From an uncultured Veillonellaceae bacterium (GTDB taxonomy: Bacteria > Bacillota > Negativicutes > Veillonellales > Negativicoccaceae), in NCBI GenBank assembly GCA_947254705.1, contig CAMYCX010000020.1, positions 1 to 18,197 of the forward strand: a stretch of DNA of 18,197 nucleotides. Reading direction: 5' to 3'. The translations under genes were made by a program, and so were the position numbers. Each line of letters begins with the position of its first letter. Within the stretch, counting starts at the first letter, position 1. Of this stretch, positions 1 to 7,060 are shown piece after piece. The notes under the pieces were generated by a model. It made no database searches, was not told where the DNA came from, and saw nothing but the letters and a program-made list of their open reading frames with translations.

Positions 1-337
1 TCCATTCATTTGCTCCCCCCAAATGACCGGATAAAAGCGAGATTGTATGATACCCGCACTCATCAAGCACCACAACCGCTGGATCTGTCACCTTACTTTG
101 TATATGCGGCGCTATGGCACGAACCACTATTCCCATCGCCATAATGTAGACAAGCAAATCATATTTTTCAAAAATATCTGCCGTTAATGCGATTGTCCGA
201 TGGAAATAGTGTGCGGGAGAACCGCTCTCTTTGCCTTGCTTTTCATAGAGGTCAACTGAGCCGGGAAAGTGCTTGGCCAGTAGAGCCCCCAATAATGCGC
301 CTGCTCTCGATACTGAAATAATGGCAACACGCGTCAT
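1..337 (-). CDS. cbiG: Cobalt-precorrin-5A hydrolase CbiG, N-terminal part (runs off left edge)
   Basis: CbiG opens the delta-lactone ring of cobalt-precorrin-5A and releases acetaldehyde, the step that starts ring contraction in anaerobic cobalamin synthesis. The first 112 codons are visible and have no stop before the window edge. The translation starts MTRVAIISVSRAGALLG and contains GIVVRAIAPHI, then SKVTDPAVVVLDE and LLSGHLGGAN, which are typical of the CbiG N-terminal and central regions. The ATG overlaps the TGA of cbiF by four bases (ATGA), so it is probably translationally coupled; I see no strong Shine-Dalgarno of its own. The C-terminal part and any later cbi genes lie outside the window. 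Family assignment is from conserved motifs recognised by eye. Confidence 0.9.
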   Translation of the reverse strand, partial: MTRVAIISVSRAGALLGALLAKHFPGSVDLYEKQGKESGSPAHYFHRTIALTADIFEKYDLLVYIMAMGIVVRAIAPHIQSKVTDPAVVVLDECGYHTISLLSGHLGGANEW

Positions 338-1110
338 TTTTCAGTTGTATCCGGTTTAGCATCACGGAACATATGGCTAAATCCACGGTCATAAAGCTTT
401 GACAACGCATAATCCCCATCCAGGACACGCCCGACAACAATCATCGCCTGCCGCAAAACGCCTTCTTTCTTAACAATTTCGCCGATGGTACCAAGTGTGC
501 CACGCAAAATTTTCTGATCCGGCCATGATGCTCTCACTACAATCGCTACCGGGGTATCAATACTATATCCTCCCAGCGTCAAATTCTCAATCACGCTGTC
601 CAACATCTGTACGGAAAGGAAAATACACATTGTCGCCTGGTGTGACGCCAAATGTGCCAACTGCTCTTTTTTCGGCATTGGCGTGCGCCCTTCCAGGCGG
701 GTAATAATTACCGTTTGAGAGATGCCAGGTAAGGTGTACTCCTGTTTCAATGCGGCCGCTGTTGCCAAAAATGAACTGACGCCGGGAATCACTTCAAAGG
801 AGATCCCCTCTGGCTTGAGCGCATCCATCTGCTCCTGAATAGCACCATAAATCGCTGGGTCACCAGTGTGCACCCGGGCGACGAGGCGACCTTCCTTGAC
901 TGCTTTTTTTGTTACTTCCAGCACTTCATCTAAATTCATTTTCGCGCTATTATAAATATCAACGCCTTCTTTGCAAAAATGCAATACTTCCGGATTTACC
1001 AATGAACCGGCATAAATCACTACATCGGCCTGCTCCAAAATCCGTTTTCCCTTAAGAGTAATCAATTCCGGATCTCCCGGCCCTGCTCCGATAAAATATA
1101 CTTGTGTCAT
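334..1110 (-). CDS. cbiF: Cobalt-precorrin-4 C11-methyltransferase CbiF
   Basis: CbiF transfers a methyl group from S-adenosylmethionine to C-11 of cobalt-precorrin-4 in the oxygen-independent B12 pathway. The 258-residue product is a full-length tetrapyrrole methylase. It has the N-terminal glycine-rich loop GAGPGDPEL (residues 8-16), an AGSLVNPE segment (34-41) and the substrate/SAM motif VHTGDPAIYGAIQEQ (80-94). The ATG is preceded by GGAGG six bases upstream, so it may be loaded independently, and it follows cbiT by 12 bases. Its stop overlaps the cbiG start. CbiF acts immediately before CbiG in the pathway, matching the gene order. Confidence 0.95.
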   Translation of the reverse strand: MTQVYFIGAGPGDPELITLKGKRILEQADVVIYAGSLVNPEVLHFCKEGVDIYNSAKMNLDEVLEVTKKAVKEGRLVARVHTGDPAIYGAIQEQMDALKPEGISFEVIPGVSSFLATAAALKQEYTLPGISQTVIITRLEGRTPMPKKEQLAHLASHQATMCIFLSVQMLDSVIENLTLGGYSIDTPVAIVVRASWPDQKILRGTLGTIGEIVKKEGVLRQAMIVVGRVLDGDYALSKLYDRGFSHMFRDAKPDTTEK

Positions 1111-1122
1111 AACTAACCTCCA

Positions 1123-1695
1123 TCAATTTTTAGTTGCCGTGATAATAAAAATCGGACTAATCGGCTGGAACAAGTGGTATGGGCCCGCCTTCCGCAATCG
1201 GTTTACCTGCATCTGAAATCCGTCATACCTCCATTTTCGACGGTTTAATTCTTCTACTGCACGGTGGGCAGTCTCTACCGTAACAGCCGTACAAACGATT
1301 CGTCCATCCAGACGAAGAGATTTCTCACAAACATCAAAAATTTCTCCCATCTTTCCACCTGAGCCGCCAATAATAATAACATCTGCCGGTGGCAAGTCAA
1401 TCAACGCTTCCGGCGCACTCCCGTGAATAACCTCAATATTTTTTAGGTTAAATTGCGAGGCATTCCGGCGAATCAAATCAACGCCCTGTGGGTTGCGTTC
1501 AATAGCAAATATACGTCCTTGCGTTGCTTGCAGCGCCGCTTCAATACTGATTGATCCGGTCCCTGCACCAACGTCCCACACTGTATCCGTCTTTTTTATT
1601 TGCGCTTTCACCATGACCATCGCACGAATTTCCGCCTTTGTCATCGGCACATCGCCACGAATAAACTTATCATCATCGATTCCCGCTTGTATCAT
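1123..1695 (-). CDS. cbiT: Cobalt-precorrin-6B C15-methyltransferase (decarboxylating) CbiT
   Basis: CbiT methylates C-15 of cobalt-precorrin-6B and removes the C-12 acetate carboxyl group. The 190-residue protein has a Rossmann-type SAM-binding motif DVGAGTGSIS (41-50) after the family segment beginning DDKFIRGDVPMTKAEIR, and a IIIGGSGGKM segment in the middle. In many bacteria CbiT is the C-terminal half of a CbiET/CobL fusion. Here it is a separate protein whose ATG overlaps the cbiE stop by four bases (ATGA), with GGTGGTGATAGG before the start. The two halves of the reaction pair are therefore split but tightly coupled. Confidence 0.94.
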   Translation of the reverse strand: MIQAGIDDDKFIRGDVPMTKAEIRAMVMVKAQIKKTDTVWDVGAGTGSISIEAALQATQGRIFAIERNPQGVDLIRRNASQFNLKNIEVIHGSAPEALIDLPPADVIIIGGSGGKMGEIFDVCEKSLRLDGRIVCTAVTVETAHRAVEELNRRKWRYDGFQMQVNRLRKAGPYHLFQPISPIFIITATKN

Positions 1696-2318
1696 CCTAT
1701 CACCACCAATACTGATTGAAAAAACCCTTCACTTTCCGCACACCTCGCCAATGTTGTATCCAACTTCCGTTCGTTCTCGTAACTAATCCTCTCAATGGCG
1801 ACCGCCCGTGTCTCTTCAGGCCAACCATGTGCCATCAAGGCCCTTGCAATATACGCCGGATTATGCTGTGCGTCCGTTAAAAATCCTAGTTTCCTATTTT
1901 CTTTATATATCAACTCCTTTTCATCCGGACTTCTCCCATGAAAGCTGAGTAATTTTGCATCATACCACGATTCCCCGATTCGTGAAAATGCAACTTGTAT
2001 ACTTGACAACCCGGGAATCACATGTATCTTCTCTTGCGGAAAGGTACGCCGCAACCACTGTAATAAACTATAATAGCCGGGATCACCGCTCACTAAAACC
2101 GCAATATTTTTCTCTTCTGCCACAGCTCGTATACGCACTTCCAACGTTTCTAAATCAGCCGTAATGTATATTCGCTGCTGCACCCCCTCTACCAATGTAT
2201 CTATTGCCCGCTTCCCTCCAACGACTACATCCGCAGCATCAATCGCACGGCGTGCTGCCGGTATAATATAGTCAGGATGTCCGGGCCCAATTCCGACTAC
2301 CGTTATTGCGGCAACCAT
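1692..2318 (-). CDS. cbiE: Cobalt-precorrin-7 C5-methyltransferase CbiE
   Basis: CbiE methylates C-5 of cobalt-precorrin-7 with SAM. The 208-residue product carries the tetrapyrrole methylase loop GIGPGHPDY (9-17), LVSGDPGYYS (75-84) and the CbiE-type LSFHGRSPDE segment. Its ATG lies inside cbiD (16-base overlap) and is preceded by GGGAGG eight bases upstream, so it has its own ribosome site. It is a stand-alone CbiE, not fused to CbiT, but abuts cbiT by an ATGA overlap. CbiE and CbiT act in neighbouring steps, so coupling would help to balance their amounts (inference). Confidence 0.94.
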   Translation of the reverse strand: MVAAITVVGIGPGHPDYIIPAARRAIDAADVVVGGKRAIDTLVEGVQQRIYITADLETLEVRIRAVAEEKNIAVLVSGDPGYYSLLQWLRRTFPQEKIHVIPGLSSIQVAFSRIGESWYDAKLLSFHGRSPDEKELIYKENRKLGFLTDAQHNPAYIARALMAHGWPEETRAVAIERISYENERKLDTTLARCAESEGFFQSVLVVIG

Positions 2319-3406
2319 CCGTCTCTCCTCCCAATCTCTTCTGCAATGGAGCTCATCGCCAGTATTCTTCCGTCCATTGTCACAAAAATAGCACCAACAC
2401 TTGCTTCTTGATGAATATATCTCATTGCACGAACTTGTGCTCGCTCCGCCAACTCTTGATAAATATTCGTTAACCCTTTTGCAACAATAATCTCCATTGC
2501 TCCATCCGTCGTATTACAATCCAGAATTGCTTTCACCGTTTCTCGATCTCCACCTGCCGCTGCGGCATACGCCGCTAACGTTTCCATACGCCCATCACTC
2601 ATTCGATTGTGGGTATGAAAACTTCCTGAAGCAACTTTAATCAACTTACCGATATGACCGATTAGAATGATGTCTTTCATTCCCTTGTCCACCGCCTGCT
2701 CCAACATAAAGCCAATGAAATTACTTGTTTCAACCAGCTTTTCCATCGGAATATGGAATAGTTTTGTCGCCGCATCATGGCCAATTCTTCCCGGTACTAA
2801 CATGCAATCGGTTACTCCTTGGGCCTCTAAAACAGTCAACTGCGGAATTAGGGATTTTTTATATGCTTCTTCACTCATTGGTTTAACAATTCCGCTAGTA
2901 CCAATAATAGAAATTCCGCCGACCACACCTAATACAGGGTTAAGCGTTTTTTCTGCCAACTTTTTCCCGGCCGGTACGGAAACCGTCACAATACAACCTT
3001 TACCGTCAGACACCAACTCGGAATATACTTTCTTCATCATAATTCTCGGTCCGGGATTAATCGCCGGTTCCCCTACACGTACTTGTAAACCGGGTTTTGT
3101 TACCGTTCCGACCCCTTCGCCGGCAACAAATTTAAGTCCCGGCTCATTCGTCATTTCTACTTCAACATGAATGGGAGTTTTATGCGTGACATCCATATCA
3201 TCTCCGCCATCTTTAAGGACAATTGCCTTGCCCTTCCCGTTTTCGACCCATGCTTTTTCAATCGGAATTCGAATTTCAACATGTTGAGGAGACAATACTG
3301 TCACTTTTTTGGGAAATTCACCATACAACGCCAGTATCGCCGCTTTCATACCGGCTGTTGCTGTTGATCCTGTCGTATATCCTTCGCGCAATTCTTTTTT
3401 TGTCAT
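2303..3406 (-). CDS. cbiD: Cobalt-precorrin-5B C1-methyltransferase CbiD
   Basis: CbiD methylates C-1 of cobalt-precorrin-5B after ring contraction. The product of about 367 residues has the family N-terminus REGYTTGSTATAG, the GEPAINPGPRIM segment, and GHIGKLIKVASGSFHTHN near the C-terminus. The start is uncertain. I chose ATG at 3406; an in-frame TTG at 3412 would add two residues. Neither has a good Shine-Dalgarno, and both lie within 12 bases of the yajQ stop (3418), so translation probably depends on ribosomes finishing yajQ. It heads the cbi genes, overlaps cbiE by 16 bases, and has no room for a promoter of its own. Confidence 0.94.
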   Translation of the reverse strand: MTKKELREGYTTGSTATAGMKAAILALYGEFPKKVTVLSPQHVEIRIPIEKAWVENGKGKAIVLKDGGDDMDVTHKTPIHVEVEMTNEPGLKFVAGEGVGTVTKPGLQVRVGEPAINPGPRIMMKKVYSELVSDGKGCIVTVSVPAGKKLAEKTLNPVLGVVGGISIIGTSGIVKPMSEEAYKKSLIPQLTVLEAQGVTDCMLVPGRIGHDAATKLFHIPMEKLVETSNFIGFMLEQAVDKGMKDIILIGHIGKLIKVASGSFHTHNRMSDGRMETLAAYAAAAGGDRETVKAILDCNTTDGAMEIIVAKGLTNIYQELAERAQVRAMRYIHQEASVGAIFVTMDGRILAMSSIAEEIGRRDGWLPQ

Positions 3407-3417
3407 TTCCAATCATT

Positions 3418-3909
3418 TCAGCGATAATTTGTAAATTGTAACTCCATCGGAAAATCCGATTCTTTTAACAAAGCAATTACTTTTTGCAAATCATCCTTAT
3501 CCTTTCCGCTAACTCTTACTTGAGTATCCATAATCTGCGCATTTACTTTGATTTTAGCATCTTTAATCAGTTTCACAAGATTTTTCGCATTTTCTTTAGA
3601 TAATCCTTGCATAATCAACAATCGTTGACGCAATGTCCCTCCCGAAGCAGGTTCCGGCTTTTGCGCATCAATATTTTTCAACGAAATGCCGCGTTTGACT
3701 AACTTACCACGCACAATATCATTCACTGCACGCAATTTGAAGTCATCGTCACCAATGAGAATAATCTCCTCCCCAGTCCACTCGACCTTGCTCTGAGATC
3801 CGCGAAAGTCGTATCGTGTCGCAATCTCCTTTTGTGCTTGATTCAGCGCATTATCTACCTCTTGTATATCAACATTTGATACTACATCAAACGAAAACTC
3901 TTTAGCCAT
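3418..3909 (-). CDS. yajQ: YajQ family nucleotide-binding protein (DUF520/UPF0234)
   Basis: YajQ-family proteins are small cytosolic proteins with two ferredoxin-like lobes that bind nucleotides; some members are reported as cyclic-di-GMP receptors. The 163-residue product is full length and recognisable from the start MAKEFSFDVVSNVD, the ATRYDFRGS segment (residues 31-39) and the conserved C-terminal DTQVRVSGKDKDDLQ. The ATG is preceded by AGGAG seven bases upstream. The gene has its own promoter just after the ftsZ terminator and runs into cbiD with only a few bases between, so it appears to be the first gene of the cobalamin operon. Nothing in the sequence links its function to B12. Confidence 0.93.
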   Translation of the reverse strand: MAKEFSFDVVSNVDIQEVDNALNQAQKEIATRYDFRGSQSKVEWTGEEIILIGDDDFKLRAVNDIVRGKLVKRGISLKNIDAQKPEPASGGTLRQRLLIMQGLSKENAKNLVKLIKDAKIKVNAQIMDTQVRVSGKDKDDLQKVIALLKESDFPMELQFTNYR

Positions 3910-3941
3910 ATTTCGCTCCTAAATATTATATTTACGTTTTT

Positions 3942-3970
3942 ATTATAGCACAAGAAAGCATTTCGATAAA
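3942..3970 (-). promoter_or_regulatory. Promoter of yajQ-cbi operon
   Basis: On the minus strand there is a perfect extended -10 element, TGCTATAAT (3942-3950). A weak -35, TTTATC (3965-3970), sits 17 bases upstream. The predicted start of transcription leaves a leader of roughly 25-30 bases before the yajQ ATG, too short for a riboswitch. It follows directly after the ftsZ terminator. Confidence 0.7.
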
Positions 3971-3994
3971 ACTCCATATATGTTTTCAATAAAC

Positions 3995-4026
3995 GAAAAA
4001 GCACCCCTTTACAGGAGTGCTTTTTC
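3995..4026 (-). terminator. Rho-independent terminator of ftsZ / dcw operon
   Basis: Ten bases after the ftsZ stop the minus strand reads AAAAAGCACTCC, a short TGTAAA loop, GGGGTGCTTTTTC. The stem has a U-G wobble in the minus-strand RNA but a C-A mismatch in the plus-strand RNA, so it favours termination of minus-strand transcripts. The flanking A and T runs would permit some activity both ways. It separates the dcw genes from yajQ. Confidence 0.88.
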
Positions 4027-4035
4027 ATTTATGTG

Positions 4036-5037
4036 TCAGCGTTTTAAAAATTCCGGAACATCACCTAGTGATTTCTTTGAATTAATACCAAACGACTGTT
4101 TTTTGCTATCTTCAAATCCCGTTGCAATTACGGTAATTCTCACTTCATCACCTAATTCTGGATTAATGGATGTACCCCAGATAATATTTGCATCAGGATC
4201 AGCTGCATCAGAAATGATTTGCGCCGCCTCATTGATTTCAAGTAACCCTAAATCATCACCACCAGTTACACTGATAATGATTCCTTTTGCTCCATCAATA
4301 GTACGTTCCAGCAGGGGGCTGGAAATCGCCGCTTTCGCCGCATCAGATGCACGATTTTCACCGCTGCCCGATCCAATACCCATCAATGCTTCTCCCTGAT
4401 CTGTCATAATTGTTTTTACATCAGCAAAATCCAAATTAATGACTCCCGGTACCGTAATCAAATCAGAGATTCCTTGTACGCCTTGGCGTAATACATCATC
4501 TGCCAAGCGGAACGCATCTTGAATGGTAACTTTCTTATCGACAGCCTGCAACAAACGTTCATTCGGCACAATAATGATTGTATCGACTTTATCTTTTAAC
4601 GTCTCAATACCGGCGTTAGCATTGCGCATCCGAACAGTACCTTCAAATGCAAATGGCTTCGTAACGACCGCAACTGTCAACGCTCCCAATTCTTTTGCGC
4701 ATTCTGCTACAATCGGAGCTGCGCCGGTACCTGTACCGCCGCCCATACCGGCAGTAACAAACACCATGTCAGACCCCTGCAATGCTTTCATGATTTCATC
4801 TTTGCTTTCTTCTGCTGCCGCCTCACCGATTTCCGGCTTAGCACCTGCTCCCAAGCCTTTCGTCAGCTTTTCCCCCAGCTGCAACGTGCTATCCGCACGT
4901 GAGGTTTCCAGCACCTGTACTTCCGTATTGGCAGACAGAAATTCTACCCCTTTCAGTTCAGCTTCAATCATTCGATTAACAGCATTGTTGCCTGCTCCGC
5001 CTACCCCAATCACTTTGATGTTTGCCAACTCGCCCAT
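4036..5037 (-). CDS. ftsZ: Cell division GTPase FtsZ
   Basis: FtsZ is the tubulin-like GTPase that polymerises into the Z-ring at mid-cell. The 333-residue product has the GTP-binding signature GMGGGTGTGAAP (97-108), the N-terminal GVGGAGNNAVNRM (11-23) and the T7 catalytic loop NLDFADVKTIM (201-211). A C-terminal peptide DVPEFLKR (326-333) matches the conserved docking tail for FtsA or SepF. The ATG has GGAGG seven bases upstream. The linker between the globular domain (ending near residue 310) and the tail is only about 15 residues, and total length is well below the 380 or so of the B. subtilis and E. coli proteins. It has its own promoter and terminator. ftsA, usually directly upstream, is absent. 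Confidence 0.98.
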   Translation of the reverse strand: MGELANIKVIGVGGAGNNAVNRMIEAELKGVEFLSANTEVQVLETSRADSTLQLGEKLTKGLGAGAKPEIGEAAAEESKDEIMKALQGSDMVFVTAGMGGGTGTGAAPIVAECAKELGALTVAVVTKPFAFEGTVRMRNANAGIETLKDKVDTIIIVPNERLLQAVDKKVTIQDAFRLADDVLRQGVQGISDLITVPGVINLDFADVKTIMTDQGEALMGIGSGSGENRASDAAKAAISSPLLERTIDGAKGIIISVTGGDDLGLLEINEAAQIISDAADPDANIIWGTSINPELGDEVRITVIATGFEDSKKQSFGINSKKSLGDVPEFLKR

Positions 5038-5105
5038 CAGTCTTCCTCCTTCACTACATGGAATTGCTATGTGATTTCTTGATTAGTGATTACTTATTCT
5101 GCTCT

Positions 5106-5134
5106 ATTGTACACTATTTTAATCATATTGGCTA
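5106..5134 (-). promoter_or_regulatory. Candidate ftsZ promoter
   Basis: The 101-base gap between sbp and ftsZ contains, on the minus strand, TAGCCA (5129-5134), a 17-base spacer and TACAAT (5106-5111), matching a sigma-A type promoter at four and five of six positions. The leader to the ftsZ ATG would be about 60 bases. A dedicated promoter would let FtsZ be made at a higher level than the upstream cell wall enzymes (inference). Confidence 0.55.
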
Positions 5135-5138
5135 GCTT

Positions 5139-5480
5139 CTACACCGTTTTTCTTCTATCGAGCCAAATTCTACGAATAACCGCGCTATTAGTAAAAATAC
5201 GAAATCCAAAGGTCATTAGCGCTACAAAATATAAATCGATACCCAGTTTACTGCCAATGAATACCAATAGCGTCGCAATTAACGAATTCATAAAAAAACC
5301 GGAAAAAAACACCGTGTTTTCATATTTTCCCTCTAAATAGGAACGCCACCCTCCAAACACAGCATCCAAGCAAGCCATGATAGCGACAGAAGAAAGCGGC
5401 GCATACTCCATCGCAATGGACCATGGCAGATACATGCCGGCTAACCAGCCGACCAGCAATCCGATAACAATCGCCACCAT
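5139..5480 (-). CDS. sbp: Small basic membrane protein Sbp (DUF1290)
   Basis: This is a 113-residue integral membrane protein of the Sbp/DUF1290 family, encoded between divIB/ftsQ and ftsZ in many Bacillota; its role is not defined. Hydrophobic stretches cover roughly residues 2-18, 28-40, 58-76 and 80-92. The family segment is IMACLDAVFGGWRSYLEG, followed by FSGFFMNSL and a basic C-terminal end (RRIWLDRRKTV). I chose ATG 5480, directly after the TGA of the DUF881 gene, because AAGGAGG lies nine bases upstream and family members begin at the first membrane segment. An in-frame TTG at 5510 would add ten residues but has no ribosome site. Confidence 0.9.
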   Translation of the reverse strand: MVAIVIGLLVGWLAGMYLPWSIAMEYAPLSSVAIMACLDAVFGGWRSYLEGKYENTVFFSGFFMNSLIATLLVFIGSKLGIDLYFVALMTFGFRIFTNSAVIRRIWLDRRKTV

Positions 5481-5481
5481 A

Positions 5482-6162
5482 TCAAGATACCTCCTTAACC
5501 GGTTTGGCAAAATCAGTTGTCATTAAACCGCTATACGCCGGCAAATGCAAGTTATTTACCTTTTGAATGCTCAGCTCAATCCCCCAGTATCGCAATGTTT
5601 CCGCGACACCACCTCGCAGCTGCAACGCACCCGCCAGCAGTTGAGGATCACCAATCGCCGCGATCGAAAAAGGTGGCCCGAACATTTTACCATTCACGGT
5701 AACAGTCGGACCTACACAGCGTATTTCGCTGCGAGAAACCAAGCGCTGATCATTAATTGCAATCGCTTCAGCCCCTGCCGCTCGTAACTCATTAATGACA
5801 CGTAATAGATCTTCATCATGAACGATATATAAATTTTGGTTATCCCCCAACTTTACTTTCTGCTTGCTGTCGTTAAGTGTCACCATAATTCCCGGACCTT
5901 CAACTGCACATAACCCGGCCTGATATCGTAGAAGATCCAACTCTTCCTTTACATTTTTTTCGTATCCGCCTTCTTTCAGCTCAATGATTTGACGCTGTAA
6001 CTCCTGATTTTCATGCTCGACTTGCACCAACTGTCGATACATATCCGTCATGCGCATACCTGCAAACTGTGTCTGTGTTTCTTGCGCACTGCGATATTGT
6101 AACGACAACATCATACCGAGCAATGCGCTGACTACAATCAAGGTTACCTTTCCCGAATTCAT
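5482..6162 (-). CDS. DUF881 family membrane-anchored protein (YlxW/YlxX-like)
   Basis: This 226-residue protein belongs to the DUF881 family, found next to sbp in the division clusters of Bacillota and Actinobacteria; its function is unknown. It has one N-terminal membrane segment (about residues 6-20 of the chosen start), a likely coiled coil (about 35-80, with QLVQVEHENQELQRQIIELK) and a folded extracytoplasmic domain. That domain contains GPGIMVTLND, LRAAGAEAIAINDQRL and VNGKMFGPPFSIAAIGD, all typical of the family. I chose ATG 6162 because GAGG lies six bases upstream. A GTG at 6174, which overlaps the ftsQ stop as GTGA, would add four residues. Many Bacillota carry two DUF881 genes here; this window has one. 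Confidence 0.9.
   Translation of the reverse strand: MNSGKVTLIVVSALLGMMLSLQYRSAQETQTQFAGMRMTDMYRQLVQVEHENQELQRQIIELKEGGYEKNVKEELDLLRYQAGLCAVEGPGIMVTLNDSKQKVKLGDNQNLYIVHDEDLLRVINELRAAGAEAIAINDQRLVSRSEIRCVGPTVTVNGKMFGPPFSIAAIGDPQLLAGALQLRGGVAETLRYWGIELSIQKVNNLHLPAYSGLMTTDFAKPVKEVS
5490..5496 (-). promoter_or_regulatory. Ribosome binding site deciding the sbp start
   Basis: The minus strand reads AAGGAGG here, inside the last codons of the DUF881 gene and nine bases before ATG 5480. It supports the shorter Sbp start over the upstream in-frame TTG. Confidence 0.75.
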
Positions 6163-6170
6163 ATTTTTCC

Positions 6171-7052
6171 TCACTTTAACTTAATATACGGTGCGCCGAT
6201 ATTAGCATCCACAAAACGTGCTTCCAGCTTTCTGGCACGTACATCCGATAACATGTTTTCTGATAACGGTGCCTGCTCATTCATATGCTCCCCTGCTCCC
6301 AGATGAACGGGCAAATTATCTCGTGTATATGCAATAATCTGATGAGCATCGCCGATATTGACTTCGGATATTTCACGCCGCCCTTGCGAACTTAAATGTG
6401 AAAGATATGTTAATGCTTTCAGCAACAAAGGATCTTGCAAACGATCACCCAACACCAGGTTTCCAAAACTTTTCCCCGTTACAAATGCCGCTTCTACATC
6501 CCGAATTGTCTCCATATGTACAATAACAAGCCCCTCTTCATCCAGCACCGCATATCCGAAATCCGTACGTACGATAGCAAGGGGCTCGCGTTCTCTCACA
6601 CGAATCCGTATGGTTGCCGGCCATTCTCGTCCGACGTCCACCTGCGCAATACGCAAATCTCCCGCCAGCTGCCTATTGATATCAGCTATACTTAGCCGAA
6701 GAACGTTAACAGGACGTCCAATTCGTGCTACACGATACACCTCATCCGAAGACATTTTCGTATTACCTTCTACAATGACCGTGCCGAGCGAGATCGGTAA
6801 AAAATATAATAGGAAACACAGCAAAACAGTTCCTATGAACATAAGAACAATAATATAAAACTTCTGATTTCGATACCACGGTGTCACTAAACACTTCTCA
6901 CTCAGCGGACTTTCACCGTTTTTCTGTTGTCGTCGATTCAAAGCATGCGTACTTTTATTTTCCGAAGGCACAGCTTTATGTGTTACCGTATTTGATTGCG
7001 ACGGTCCATGCCGTTCCCGGAGATAATCTTCGAAACTTTGTGTGTCTTTCAT
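6171..7052 (-). CDS. ftsQ: Cell division protein FtsQ/DivIB
   Basis: FtsQ/DivIB is a bitopic membrane protein that, with FtsL and FtsB/DivIC, recruits and activates the septal wall synthases. The 293-residue product has a polar, basic cytoplasmic N-terminus (1-63), one membrane segment (about 65-86), and then an extracytoplasmic POTRA-type domain. The POTRA region begins with LGTVIVEGNTKMSSDEVYR (about 89-107) and includes the WPATIRIRVREREPLAIV motif. A beta domain follows. The ATG is eight bases after the ddl stop with a modest AGGGAT ribosome site. Its usual partner enzymes FtsW and FtsI are not encoded in this cluster. Confidence 0.93.
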   Translation of the reverse strand: MKDTQSFEDYLRERHGPSQSNTVTHKAVPSENKSTHALNRRQQKNGESPLSEKCLVTPWYRNQKFYIIVLMFIGTVLLCFLLYFLPISLGTVIVEGNTKMSSDEVYRVARIGRPVNVLRLSIADINRQLAGDLRIAQVDVGREWPATIRIRVREREPLAIVRTDFGYAVLDEEGLVIVHMETIRDVEAAFVTGKSFGNLVLGDRLQDPLLLKALTYLSHLSSQGRREISEVNIGDAHQIIAYTRDNLPVHLGAGEHMNEQAPLSENMLSDVRARKLEARFVDANIGAPYIKLK

Positions 7053-7060
7053 ACCAATCC

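Noticed and set aside
2667..3170. Long open frame on the plus strand opposite cbiD (167 codons)
   Set aside because: Antisense to a clear cbiD with no recognisable motif or ribosome site; treated as a chance open frame.
4523..5074. Long open frame on the plus strand opposite ftsZ (183 codons)
   Set aside because: It lies wholly antisense to ftsZ, has low-complexity Ser/Ala/Pro-rich composition and no family motif; it is a shadow of the ftsZ codon usage.
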